Shown in pieces: positions 44,797 to 53,274 of a stretch of 64,000 nucleotides of DNA. This DNA is from Elizabethkingia bruuniana (lineage in GTDB: Bacteria; Bacteroidota; Bacteroidia; Flavobacteriales; Weeksellaceae), in assembly GCF_002024805.1 (NCBI RefSeq), contig NZ_CP014337.1:4369523-4433522 (forward strand). Direction: 5' to 3'. Positions within the stretch are counted from its first letter, which is position 1. Every line of letters starts with the position of its first letter. A program made the translations under genes and the position numbers. The notes beneath the pieces were generated by a model. That model saw nothing but the letters and a program-made list of their open reading frames with translations. It was not told where the DNA came from and did no database searches.

Positions 44797-44804
44797 TCTG
44801 ATGA

Positions 44805-47480
44805 ATGGAAGATATGAAAGAATTTCCGGAAGGAATATTATTCAGATATAGTTGGCGTAAGTATCAAAAACAATTTTTAGATAATCTTCAGGATTATCTT
44901 TCGGATAATCACCTTCATATTGTTGCTCCACCTGGTTCTGGAAAAACAGTTCTTGGATTAGAGATTATGCTCCGTATTAATAATCCTACTTTGATTGTTG
45001 CTCCTACTTTAGCTATAAGAAACCAATGGGTACAGCGCTTCAGAGAGCTTTTTCTTCAGAGTGATACACTTCCGGAGTGGATCTCTTTTGATTTGAATAA
45101 ACCTGCTTTTGTAACCCTGGCCACTTATCAGGGAATTCATTCAGTAATAAAAAGAGATGCCGAAAGTAAAACCGTTGAGAAGAAATCAAACAATGATTCT
45201 TTTTTGAAGTTAATTAAAAAGCTGAAAATTGGAACTCTTATTCTGGATGAGGCACACCATCTGAAAAATGCATGGTGGCAAAGTATTATTACGATAAAAG
45301 ATCAACTGAATCCTATAGTAGTTGCACTCACTGCTACCCAGCCTTTTGATGTTTCAGAAAGTGAATGGCAGAATTACATAGAATTAAATGGTTCTGTAGA
45401 TGCAGAAATTTCTGTTCCGGAACTTATGTTGGAAGGTGACCTTTGCCCTCATCAGGATCTTATATATTTTACACTCCCGACTTTAGAAGAGAAGCTGTCT
45501 ATAGATCAGATTTATCAATATGCAGACAACTTGTATAAAGAAATAAAGCAAGATGATGTAATTATTGAGGCTATTGTTAATCATTATATTTATAAAAACC
45601 CGGAAAAACACCTGGAGTGGATTTATGATAATGTATCTTCATATACTTCGGGACTCATTTTTATGAATGCGATAGGGGTTAAAATACCTGATATTCATTT
45701 TCAAATTATTGGAGATGAGCAAAAATATATTCCCGAGTTTGATTTCTTCTGGTTGGAAGAGTTACTGGAATTTTACTTATTCACAGATGATGTACATTTT
45801 AAAAAGTATGTTGATTCCAGGCAGGCTGTAGAAAACAAATTAAGAAGAAATAGTATTTTAAAAAATAAGACTATTAGTTTTTTTCAGAACGAAAAATTAG
45901 AACATATTCTAAATGCAGGTTCTGGAAAATTAGAAGCTATTAGAAATATTACGATTAGTGAGAGTGAGAATTTTGGAAATGATTTGCGCATGGTAATTCT
46001 CACTGATTTTATAAGAAAAGAATTTATTGCTAATGGTATTGAACCAACTCCTAGTCCTGATAAAATGGGAGTGGTTCCTATTTTTGAAGTATTAAAAAAT
46101 GATCCTTTAATTGGAAAAGATATAGGTGTTCTCACTGGTTCTCTTGTTATTCTACCTAAGGAATTAGCTAATCAGCTTATAAAAGATTTTCCTGACAAAG
46201 ATGTAGCCTTATCAGAAATAAAATCTGATGACGATTTTGCCCAGATTTATCCACGAGACAATACTCAAAGTTTTCTTGTAGAAATAATAACACACTATTT
46301 TCAGGAAGGGAGAATAAATATTCTGATTGGAACAAAATCATTACTGGGAGAAGGATGGGATGCTCCCAAAATTAATAGTCTTGTTGTCGCAAGTTTTGTT
46401 AGCAGCTATGTATTAAGTAATCAGATACGCGGGCGGGCGATAAGAACAGATAAAGATAATCCTGAAAAAGTGAGTAATATCTGGCACCTGATCTGTTTTA
46501 ATGAGAGAGATCCTGAAGGCGGAATGGATTATCAGAAAATGGTAAAACGCTTCAAAACCTTTGTAGGTGTTTCTAACAGAGAAAATGAGCAAATTGAAAA
46601 TAATATTGAACGTCTCAATATTAAGACAATTGAGAATATATCGGAAATAGAGGTGATTAATAAAGAAATGATTTCTTTAGCGTGCAGAAAAAATGAACTT
46701 AAAGATAAATGGAGCAGAGCATTAAAGAAAGGCAATCACCTTGTAGAAGAAATACAAATTGAATCTCAAGATCCGGATAAATGGCAAGAAAAGAAATTTA
46801 AAAGCCTGAGTAAAAGTATTGGCCACTTTATGGGAATGTTAATATCTTCTGTACTTATGTTCTGGGCGGAATTTCTTGGAGGTATTATAAAATCTTTAAA
46901 ATCCTTTCAGACATTAGAAGGAGCATATTTATTTATATTTTTATTCGGAATTGCAGGCTTTCTAACCTATGGAGGAATGTTCTATCGATCATTAATGCAG
47001 TATCTCAGGTATAAGAATATTTCTAAAAATCTTGAAAAAATAGCCAGAGCTATATTGTCTTCGTTAATCAATGAAAGAGCTATAAGAACATCAATCGAAA
47101 AACTTAGAATTGTTGTTTCTTCAGATGAAAAAGGAAATAGCGTTTGCCACTTAGAAGGAGGAAGCTATAGCGAAGCTTCAATATTTATATTAACTTTACA
47201 AGAGCTTCTGTCAAAGATTGATAATCCCAGATATTTACTAAAGACCAAAGGAATTCTTTTCTTGAAAAACAGTATTAACTATTATCCGGTTCCTGATATT
47301 TTTGGGAGAAATAAAAAAAGCGCAGAATTATTTGCTAGAAACTGGATTGAAGAATCAGGAGCAGCCAGCTTGGTGTTCACAAGGACAATAGAAGGCAGGA
47401 AGCTGTTATTAGCTTTGAGATTTAAAGCATTAATCAGGAAAAATAAACATATAGAGCATATCCATAAATGGATAAGATAA
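44805..47480 (+). CDS. SF2 DEAH-box helicase with two membrane helices
   Basis: 891 aa. Walker A APPGSGKTV (residues 41-49), DEAH at 148-151 (LILDEAHHLK), motif III VALTATQP, and in the C-terminal helicase lobe GTKSLLGEGWDAPK and NQIRGRAIRTD (motif VI). A long middle insert separates the lobes. Two hydrophobic helices (about 675-692 and 707-727) follow the second lobe, then a soluble tail of about 160 aa. Membrane segments in an SF2 helicase are unusual. The start may instead be the Met three codons downstream. It follows the SMUG2-type gene by 8 bp. Substrate and role unknown. Confidence 0.8.
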   Translation: MEDMKEFPEGILFRYSWRKYQKQFLDNLQDYLSDNHLHIVAPPGSGKTVLGLEIMLRINNPTLIVAPTLAIRNQWVQRFRELFLQSDTLPEWISFDLNKPAFVTLATYQGIHSVIKRDAESKTVEKKSNNDSFLKLIKKLKIGTLILDEAHHLKNAWWQSIITIKDQLNPIVVALTATQPFDVSESEWQNYIELNGSVDAEISVPELMLEGDLCPHQDLIYFTLPTLEEKLSIDQIYQYADNLYKEIKQDDVIIEAIVNHYIYKNPEKHLEWIYDNVSSYTSGLIFMNAIGVKIPDIHFQIIGDEQKYIPEFDFFWLEELLEFYLFTDDVHFKKYVDSRQAVENKLRRNSILKNKTISFFQNEKLEHILNAGSGKLEAIRNITISESENFGNDLRMVILTDFIRKEFIANGIEPTPSPDKMGVVPIFEVLKNDPLIGKDIGVLTGSLVILPKELANQLIKDFPDKDVALSEIKSDDDFAQIYPRDNTQSFLVEIITHYFQEGRINILIGTKSLLGEGWDAPKINSLVVASFVSSYVLSNQIRGRAIRTDKDNPEKVSNIWHLICFNERDPEGGMDYQKMVKRFKTFVGVSNRENEQIENNIERLNIKTIENISEIEVINKEMISLACRKNELKDKWSRALKKGNHLVEEIQIESQDPDKWQEKKFKSLSKSIGHFMGMLISSVLMFWAEFLGGIIKSLKSFQTLEGAYLFIFLFGIAGFLTYGGMFYRSLMQYLRYKNISKNLEKIARAILSSLINERAIRTSIEKLRIVVSSDEKGNSVCHLEGGSYSEASIFILTLQELLSKIDNPRYLLKTKGILFLKNSINYYPVPDIFGRNKKSAELFARNWIEESGAASLVFTRTIEGRKLLLALRFKALIRKNKHIEHIHKWIR

Positions 47481-47496
47481 TCCAATAACAAAAATT

Positions 47497-48261
47497 ATGA
47501 ACGAATTCGTAATATCAGAAATTAAAAACAATATCGCAGAAATTACTTTTGGAACAGCGAAAAGCAATTCACTGCCTGGTGCTATTTTGGAAAAACTGGC
47601 TCAGACTATTTTAGAAGAAGGTGTAAAGAAAGAAGTAAAAGCAATCCTTATAAAAAGCGCCGGAGAAAAAGCTTTTTGTGCAGGGGCTAGTTTCGACGAG
47701 CTTCTCGCCATTGATGAGCTTGAGACTTCTAAGAAGTTTTTTGGAGGTTTCGCCAAGGTACTCAATGCAATGAGGAATTGTGGGAAAATAGTTGTTGTAA
47801 GAGTACAGGGGAAAACAACTGGTGGTGGAGTAGGAATTGCCTGTGGAGCAGATTATTGTTTTGCAACCAAAGAAGCTGCCCTTGCACTTACTGAAATTAA
47901 CCTGGGAATAGGTCCGTTTGTAATAGGCCCATATGTGGAAAGAAAAATCGGAAAATCACAGTTTTCGGCAATGGCAATAGATGCAGAATTTAGATCTGCA
48001 GAATGGGCAGAGCAGCATAATATTTACCATTCAGTATCTGAAAATATTGCTGAAATGGATGCAAAGCTTGAGAATTTTCTTCAGAAGCTTTCCACCAGAA
48101 GCGATGAAGCATTAGCATTGATTAAGAAAGTTTCCTGGGATGGTACAGATTATTTTAATATACTAATGCCGGACAGAATTCATATGAGTGCCAGCCTTAT
48201 TTTAGAAGATTCAGCTAAAAAAAATATCGAGGCAATTAAAGAACGCCTGAGAGCAAAATAG
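47497..48261 (+). CDS. paaF: 2,3-dehydroadipyl-CoA hydratase (enoyl-CoA hydratase family)
   Basis: 254 aa crotonase. CoA-binding and oxyanion segments IKSAGEKAFCAGASFDELLAI and QGKTTGGGVGIACGADYCFA are present, with the conserved Glu region LTEINLGIGPFVIGPYVERK. PaaF hydrates 2,3-dehydroadipyl-CoA to 3-hydroxyadipyl-CoA, which PaaH oxidises. It is last in the operon, 16 bp after the helicase gene, and it could be named menB-like or a general hydratase, but the context supports PaaF. Confidence 0.85.
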   Translation: MNEFVISEIKNNIAEITFGTAKSNSLPGAILEKLAQTILEEGVKKEVKAILIKSAGEKAFCAGASFDELLAIDELETSKKFFGGFAKVLNAMRNCGKIVVVRVQGKTTGGGVGIACGADYCFATKEAALALTEINLGIGPFVIGPYVERKIGKSQFSAMAIDAEFRSAEWAEQHNIYHSVSENIAEMDAKLENFLQKLSTRSDEALALIKKVSWDGTDYFNILMPDRIHMSASLILEDSAKKNIEAIKERLRAK

Positions 48262-48268
48262 ATTATAG

Positions 48269-48316
48269 CCTTGTCAAGGTTAATTTTGGTATTGTACTAA
48301 CCTTGACAAGGTTTTC
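48269..48316 (+). terminator. Hairpin terminator of the paa operon
   Basis: CCTTGTCAAGGTTA (48269-48282) and TAACCTTGACAAGG (48298-48311) pair perfectly over 14 bp around a 15-nt loop, followed by TTTTC. Each arm also contains the self-complementary CCTTGACAAGG motif. Confidence 0.7.
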
Positions 48317-48385
48317 AGTTTCAATTAGAATGATAATTTAAGATTCATACAAACGGTCTTTTTTTGTTGATAATTATCTTTATAA

Positions 48386-49987
48386 CTAAGCCTTTAACAG
48401 ATTAATTGAAACTGTAGCCAGATCCGAGTCAGGAAACTTTCTCGAAAATTCCGGACTAATGCTTAATCCTGTTTCTGTGCATACTTTTCTGAAAACATCA
48501 ACTTCAAGAATGTACTGATCTGAGAACCCATGAGTAGTTTCATAAGCCGTTGCAGCAGTCTTGCCCAGATTATTTTTGGTAAGTTCTGGATTTAGGGAAT
48601 GGAGTTCGATTATGAGTAATCCATTTTTCTTAATATAAGGAAGCCAAAGCTCCAGATGTTCCTTCAGGCTTTCTTCTACAATATTGTTAGAGAGTCTTTC
48701 ACCACGAAAGGCAAATGCTCCGGTTGAAGTACTTATTCTTGCCGGGTTTTTATTTTCCGGAGTTTTCCATACCCGGTTATGGTCCAGAAAGGTTCTAATA
48801 TTCAATAAATCTGAAAGTTCAATCTCATAGCTTTCTCTAAGATCCCCTGCCAACTTCTCTGGATTTCCGATATCACCCCAGATTACTTTTGCCCAAATAT
48901 CATTGTTGATGAGGTTAGCACGGGTTGCTTTCAGTGCTGCCGGATTATAATCTGCTCCTACTAAAAATAAAGGATGTTCTTCCAGCATTTTTCCGCGCAA
49001 GGTCTGTCTTTCTATTGTTTCGAAAATATGCTGAATAAAGGCACCATTACCACAACCCATATCCAATATACCTTTGGGCTGTAAATGAATAGGCTGATTG
49101 AAAATCTGAATAATAAAATCATTGGCTACTTTAAAATAATTAGAGTGCGCACCTCCGCTTCCCCAGACATTCATAGCACGGTCCACGTGTATTTCATCAT
49201 CGCCTTCTGCTATTTCCCGTATTTTGTGAGCATCTCCAAATAATAATTCATCTAATCTGTTCAGCATCGGCAGATAAGATACAGTTACTCCATATGAAGC
49301 AGCCCGTTTAGCATAATAAACACCAGTTTCTGTAAATTTATAATTGCTTCCATTTTTTCTAAACCACCCCAAATGAGTAAGGAAGTCCAGAATAACTTCA
49401 AAATTTTCTGCTTTTTTATGAAATTCAGCCGCCTGAAAGGAAGTTTCCATAAAATATTTATGAAACATACCTGTCATCCCCAGATATACAATTACAGGGC
49501 CTATAATACAGCCTTCAATATGTTTTAATATTTGCTCCTGAATACCTTTCTCCTCAGGATTATCAGAAATTTCAAGATCAAAGTTACTCTTAATAGCTGC
49601 AGCAAGAAGACTAAATTCTTCTATAAATGAAGTTTCCAAAATTTGATTTCTAATATCTGTAGATTTTTTCAGAAAGGGAATAATCTTGTCATACAGAAAA
49701 GAGAGTTTCTTTAATAGCAAGGTATTACTGTTTGCTCTAACAGAGACTGTATTCTTGTTATTATCTGTATTATAAATAATAAATCCCTGTGAACCCAATG
49801 TATGCAAGGCAACATTCAGATAACCTTCATTAGCTTTAAATTGTTCTGTAAGATCGGAAAGATTAATTGTTTCTTTTTCTAATATATGGTCGATAATACC
49901 TTTCTGATTTAGTGATACAGCTACAGGAGCAGTAACAATACCATCTAAATGTCTGAAGATGGATGATCTTAGAATTTCCTTATTCAT
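48386..49987 (-). CDS. Class I SAM-dependent methyltransferase
   Basis: 533 aa. The C-terminal half contains motif I in ILDMGCGNGAFIQHI and the acidic Asp in LFLVGADYNPAALKATRANL with WGDIGNPEKLAG further on. The N-terminal half holds two winged-helix-like regions (about 1-90 and 150-230), a layout seen in large O-methyltransferases and AprA-like methyltransferases. It lacks a recognisable substrate motif. It converges on the paa operon, separated by the terminator, and is divergent from the membrane-protein operon that starts at 50112. Substrate unknown. Confidence 0.75.
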   Translation of the reverse strand: MNKEILRSSIFRHLDGIVTAPVAVSLNQKGIIDHILEKETINLSDLTEQFKANEGYLNVALHTLGSQGFIIYNTDNNKNTVSVRANSNTLLLKKLSFLYDKIIPFLKKSTDIRNQILETSFIEEFSLLAAAIKSNFDLEISDNPEEKGIQEQILKHIEGCIIGPVIVYLGMTGMFHKYFMETSFQAAEFHKKAENFEVILDFLTHLGWFRKNGSNYKFTETGVYYAKRAASYGVTVSYLPMLNRLDELLFGDAHKIREIAEGDDEIHVDRAMNVWGSGGAHSNYFKVANDFIIQIFNQPIHLQPKGILDMGCGNGAFIQHIFETIERQTLRGKMLEEHPLFLVGADYNPAALKATRANLINNDIWAKVIWGDIGNPEKLAGDLRESYEIELSDLLNIRTFLDHNRVWKTPENKNPARISTSTGAFAFRGERLSNNIVEESLKEHLELWLPYIKKNGLLIIELHSLNPELTKNNLGKTAATAYETTHGFSDQYILEVDVFRKVCTETGLSISPEFSRKFPDSDLATVSINLLKA

Positions 49988-50064
49988 TCTGTGTTGTTTA
50001 GCTTCCTAAAGTTAATGATTTGAGAAATTGGTTTTGAACAATACTAAAAATTTAAAAAAATATT

Positions 50065-50093
50065 TTTGCAATTAAAAATAAATTGTAGCTTTG
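50065..50093 (+). promoter_or_regulatory. Promoter of the winged-helix regulator operon
   Basis: TTTG at 50065-50068, a 17-bp spacer and TAGCTTTG at 50086-50093, a full match to TAnnTTTG. The -7 box overlaps the operator dyad at 50089-50103 and the transcript would start within 15 bp of the ATG at 50112. Confidence 0.5.
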
Positions 50094-50103
50094 TAATTCA
50101 AAG
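50089..50103. promoter_or_regulatory. Operator dyad CTTTG-N5-CAAAG, copy 1
   Basis: CTTTG-TAATT-CAAAG directly upstream of the 201-aa membrane protein gene. The surrounding 27 bp (50086-50112) matches 23 of 27 positions at 51581-51607, upstream of the metallophosphoesterase gene. It is probably bound by the winged-helix protein encoded at 51270-51560. Confidence 0.65.
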
Positions 50104-50111
50104 TTCTTTAT

Positions 50112-50717
50112 ATGGATCAAAATTATCATAAAGATTTGTCTCATATCCGTCATATGATGGAGCGCTCTACACGTTTTCTGTCACTTAGTGGTATGTCCGG
50201 AATAGTAGCCGGAGTTATTGCTTTATTGGGAGCGGCCTACGCTTATAATTATTTAGGTGCTACCGGACTTGATTACGAAGGAAGAAGCTTGCATACAATA
50301 GAAGATAAGGTTACCCATCTTATTATTGTTGCATTGATTGTATTAGTGTCGGCAATATTTTTCGGGGGATTATTTACCTGGAAAAATATTAAAAAGTCTA
50401 ATCAACCTTTCTGGACAGCGGCGACTAAAAAACTATTGTTCAACTTTTGTGTCCCTTTAGCCTTGGGCGGGGTATTCTGTATAGGTCTTGTTGTTCAGCA
50501 ATATTATATATTGGTTGCACCAATGATGTTGTTCGTATATGGAGCAGCTTTATTTTGTGCTGAAAAATATACTCTGGATGTTGTAAGGTTTTTAGGAATT
50601 TCTGAAATGATATTAGGAATTATAGCACTATTTTTCCCCAGACACGGATTACTTTTTTGGGCTTTAGGATTTGGAGTCTTACATATTGTATATGGTATAC
50701 TCATGTATAAGAAATAA
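50112..50717 (+). CDS. Polytopic membrane protein, hypothetical
   Basis: 201 aa with a short polar N-terminus and about five to six hydrophobic helices (LSLSGMSGIVAGVIALLGAA, then HLIIVALIVLVSAIFFGGLF and later ones). No family recognised. It opens an operon with the transglutaminase-like and winged-helix genes and carries the CTTTG-N5-CAAAG operator at its promoter. Likely a signal-responsive membrane protein of the regulator's own circuit; inferred from context. Confidence 0.65.
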   Translation: MDQNYHKDLSHIRHMMERSTRFLSLSGMSGIVAGVIALLGAAYAYNYLGATGLDYEGRSLHTIEDKVTHLIIVALIVLVSAIFFGGLFTWKNIKKSNQPFWTAATKKLLFNFCVPLALGGVFCIGLVVQQYYILVAPMMLFVYGAALFCAEKYTLDVVRFLGISEMILGIIALFFPRHGLLFWALGFGVLHIVYGILMYKK

Positions 50718-50739
50718 GATTTTCTTCAATAAAAGCAGA

Positions 50740-51273
50740 ATGAAAAAAGCAGGTATTTTTTTTATCCTTATTTTTGCGGCCATTCTTTGCAGGAGTTGCT
50801 TGTTCAATACCTTTTTTAGATATAATGTAATTGGGGAAAGAAAAGTTGTACAGTTTAAAGATAGAGAGCTAAGAACATTTCTTGATAATCAGAAGAAAAA
50901 TGATATTAATGATATTATTCAGAGTGCGTTAGAGAAATCGACATCAGATCTTAGTTTCAGTTTTGAAAAATGTGACAACAAAACAGATATTCTCGTAAAA
51001 ACAAAGAAAGCTAATTGTGTAGGATACTCTGCTTATCTTGCTTCTACGATTCAGTATATGCTCAATTCAAAAAAGTTAAATGATAAATGGAGAGTAAGCC
51101 ATAAAGTTGGAAATATTTTTTTTCTGCAAATGAATATCAATAACTATATGAAGTCAAAATTCTTTCGGGACCATGATTTTGTAATTGTTGAAAATACTGA
51201 AACAAAAGAAGTGATTGCAATAGATGGGACTTTGTACGACTATTTTGGGATTAACAGAATAAAATTAAAATGA
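50740..51273 (+). CDS. Lipoprotein or anchored protein with transglutaminase-like triad
   Basis: 177 aa from ATG at 50740 (MKKAGIFFILIFAAILCRSC); the longer frame begins inside the previous gene. Signal peptide with lipobox-like ILC-RSC ends at Cys17 or Cys20. The rest contains Cys93 (KANCVGYSAYLASTIQYML), His145 (FRDHDFVIVEN) and Asp162 (IAIDGTLYDY), the order Cys-His-Asp seen in transglutaminase-like proteases and peptidases. The assignment is from residue order only. Its stop overlaps the next gene start by 4 bp. Confidence 0.6.
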   Translation: MKKAGIFFILIFAAILCRSCLFNTFFRYNVIGERKVVQFKDRELRTFLDNQKKNDINDIIQSALEKSTSDLSFSFEKCDNKTDILVKTKKANCVGYSAYLASTIQYMLNSKKLNDKWRVSHKVGNIFFLQMNINNYMKSKFFRDHDFVIVENTETKEVIAIDGTLYDYFGINRIKLK

Positions 51274-51560
51274 TTAAAGTAAATCAACTCAATAAAGAAT
51301 TTGAAAGTCGGGTGAGATTGGGAATAATGTCCGTTCTCATGGTAAACGACTGGGTTGACTTTACAGAAATGAAGGGGCTACTGGACGTTACAGACGGTAA
51401 TTTGGCCAGTCATAGTACAGCATTGGAAAAGGCAGGATATATTGAAATTAAAAAAGAATTTGTTGGCAAGAAACCTAAGACATCATACAGAGTAACCAAT
51501 TCGGGGAGACAAGCTTTTTCAGAACATTTGAATGCATTAGAAAAATTGCTGGGGAGATAA
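51270..51560 (+). CDS. Winged-helix transcriptional regulator
   Basis: 96 aa, whole length a winged helix: helix pair around VRLGIMSVLMVNDWVDFTEM, recognition segment DVTDGNLASHSTALEKAGYI and beta-wing EFVGKKPKTSYRVTNSGRQAF. This is the MarR/HTH_34-like type common in Bacteroidetes. The TAACTTTG-type -7 boxes at its own operon and at the next promoter both overlap a CTTTG-N5-CAAAG dyad, which this protein is the best candidate to bind. Coupled to the upstream gene by an ATGA overlap. Confidence 0.88.
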   Translation: MIKVNQLNKEFESRVRLGIMSVLMVNDWVDFTEMKGLLDVTDGNLASHSTALEKAGYIEIKKEFVGKKPKTSYRVTNSGRQAFSEHLNALEKLLGR

Positions 51561-51580
51561 GATTATATTTTTTTGAAAAT

Positions 51581-51607
51581 TAACTTTGAAATACAAAGTA
51601 CTTTATA
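51581..51607 (+). promoter_or_regulatory. Operator and -7 box for the metallophosphoesterase operon, copy 2
   Basis: TAACTTTG (51581-51588) fits the -7 box, and CTTTG-AAATA-CAAAG (51584-51598) is the dyad. The 27-bp block is nearly the same as at 50086-50112. No -33 element is evident, which may make this promoter depend on regulation. Confidence 0.6.
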
Positions 51608-51617
51608 AAAACATGAA

Positions 51618-52457
51618 ATGAACAGAAAAACATTTATTAAACGCTTACTTCAGGTATCTGCTATTGGTGCATTGCCTGTATTGTATTCCTGGCAGATAGA
51701 GCCTTTTTGGATAGAATTTGTCCGAAGAAACCTGCCAATAAAGAATCTGCCTGGTCATCTGATTGGGAAAAGATTAATGCAAATATCGGATATGCACGTC
51801 GGAAACCGCTTTGACTGGAATTTTTTGATTGAAGTTTTTCAGGAGGCAAAAGCTTTCAACCCCGATTTTGTAGTATACACAGGCGATTACGTGAGTTGGG
51901 AAAACGAAATACAGTATACACAACTTCATGAAGTGATGAAACATGCTGTATTAGGGAATATTGCAACTTTCGGAATACTGGGGAACCATGATTACGGATT
52001 CAACTGGAGTGAGCCTGATGTCGCTATGAACATTTGTGATATTATGAAAAACTCAGGAATCCAGATGTTGAACAATGCACAAGCAGAAATTTCAGGTCTG
52101 AATTTTATAGGTTTTGATGATTTATGGTCTCCAAAATTTGATCCGCTTCGTGTGATGAAAGATTATGATGAGACAAAAGCAAATCTGGTTTTATGCCATA
52201 ATCCTGATGTATGTGACCTCGATGTATGGAATGGATACAAAGGATGGATTCTCAGTGGACATACACATGGCGGACAATGCCGGATTCCGGGAGTTATTAC
52301 ACCAGTTCTGCCAGTCAGAAATAAAAAATACATTTCCGGAGAAATCGATTTACAGGATGGCAGGATTTTATATATCAACCGGGCAATAGGGCATTCCCGC
52401 CAGGTTCGTTTTATGGTACGTCCGGAAATAACAATTTTCACACTTACTCAGACTTAA
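51618..52457 (+). CDS. Metallophosphoesterase, calcineurin-like
   Basis: 279 aa. All motifs of the dimetal site are present: QISDMHVG, YTGDYVSW, GILGNHDYG, LCHNPDV and LSGHTHGGQ. The N-terminus has a hydrophobic helix (LLQVSAIGALPVLYSW), so it may be anchored to the membrane, in the pattern of YkuE-like phosphoesterases. Substrate unknown; phospholipids or UDP-sugars are possible. It is the first gene after the second operator. Confidence 0.9.
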   Translation: MNRKTFIKRLLQVSAIGALPVLYSWQIEPFWIEFVRRNLPIKNLPGHLIGKRLMQISDMHVGNRFDWNFLIEVFQEAKAFNPDFVVYTGDYVSWENEIQYTQLHEVMKHAVLGNIATFGILGNHDYGFNWSEPDVAMNICDIMKNSGIQMLNNAQAEISGLNFIGFDDLWSPKFDPLRVMKDYDETKANLVLCHNPDVCDLDVWNGYKGWILSGHTHGGQCRIPGVITPVLPVRNKKYISGEIDLQDGRILYINRAIGHSRQVRFMVRPEITIFTLTQT

Positions 52458-52468
52458 ACTAAAATATT

Positions 52469-52762
52469 ATGGAAAATCGAAATATCATAATGATTGGAAA
52501 ATCTGTCTTTGGACTTTCATTTTTGCTAGGAAATATCTGTCTTTTCGGATATCTGTTTACAAAAGATTATCTGTTTGCTTCAAGCGGATATTTACTCTTA
52601 ATTTATGCTTCAATACTGAATTTATTAATAGTTCTTAGCTTACTTATTTATGGGCTTTTTAATGAGACAAAACGCAAAGCCTGCTTAAAATCAATTCTTA
52701 TTCTTTCAATCAATATTCCTATTGCTGCTTTTTATGCATTAATAGGTATCAATCTTATGTAA
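52469..52762 (+). CDS. Small membrane protein, hypothetical
   Basis: 97 aa with three hydrophobic helices (about 10-28, 32-58 and 70-93) and no recognisable motif. It lies 11 bp after the phosphoesterase gene, so co-transcribed with it. Likely a membrane partner of its neighbours; no direct evidence. Confidence 0.6.
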   Translation: MENRNIIMIGKSVFGLSFLLGNICLFGYLFTKDYLFASSGYLLLIYASILNLLIVLSLLIYGLFNETKRKACLKSILILSINIPIAAFYALIGINLM

Positions 52763-52777
52763 TCAAAACTATAGATT

Positions 52778-53263
52778 ATGAAAAAAATACGTGTTCAATT
52801 TTTACTGTTCGTGTACCACCATACCCAAAAGCTCTACAGAAAATATTTTAAAAAGAAAAAAAGACAGTGGCAGTTTACAGAAGAGCAATTATTGCTCTTT
52901 GAAAAAGATTCTCTGGGGCGAAAACTGGGAGAATTTTATAAACAGCACGGATTCACGATGATTCCTAAAATGGAAAATCACGATGTACACCATCTTATTA
53001 CTGGTTGCGGAACCAACTTCGAAGACGAAATTGCCATGCAGTATCTTCTTTTAGGCAATGGAAAACTCAATGCGCATCTTCTTGCTGCAATATTTCTGGG
53101 AACACTTTTCCTGCCGGAATATTTAAAGATGTATCTCCGTGCATATCAAAAAGGAAAAAGGATGAAAGCTTTTTTTCATTGGGACTTCGAGAGCCTCTTA
53201 TGGCAGAACTTTGAACATTTAAAGGACTTTATCTACCAAAAACAAACACCCGTATTTTATTAA
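52778..53263 (+). CDS. COQ4-like protein with HDxxHx11E motif
   Basis: 161 aa. Near the middle it has His68-Asp69-x-x-His72 followed by Glu84 after 11 residues (NHDVHHLITGCGTNFEDE). This is the zinc motif of COQ4, a ubiquinone-synthesis protein, and its bacterial relatives. The N-terminal 30 residues are basic. In this group menaquinone is the main quinone, so a COQ4-like fold may serve another lipid-binding role. Family placement is by motif only; function unknown. Confidence 0.6.
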   Translation: MKKIRVQFLLFVYHHTQKLYRKYFKKKKRQWQFTEEQLLLFEKDSLGRKLGEFYKQHGFTMIPKMENHDVHHLITGCGTNFEDEIAMQYLLLGNGKLNAHLLAAIFLGTLFLPEYLKMYLRAYQKGKRMKAFFHWDFESLLWQNFEHLKDFIYQKQTPVFY

Positions 53264-53274
53264 ACCACCTGATT

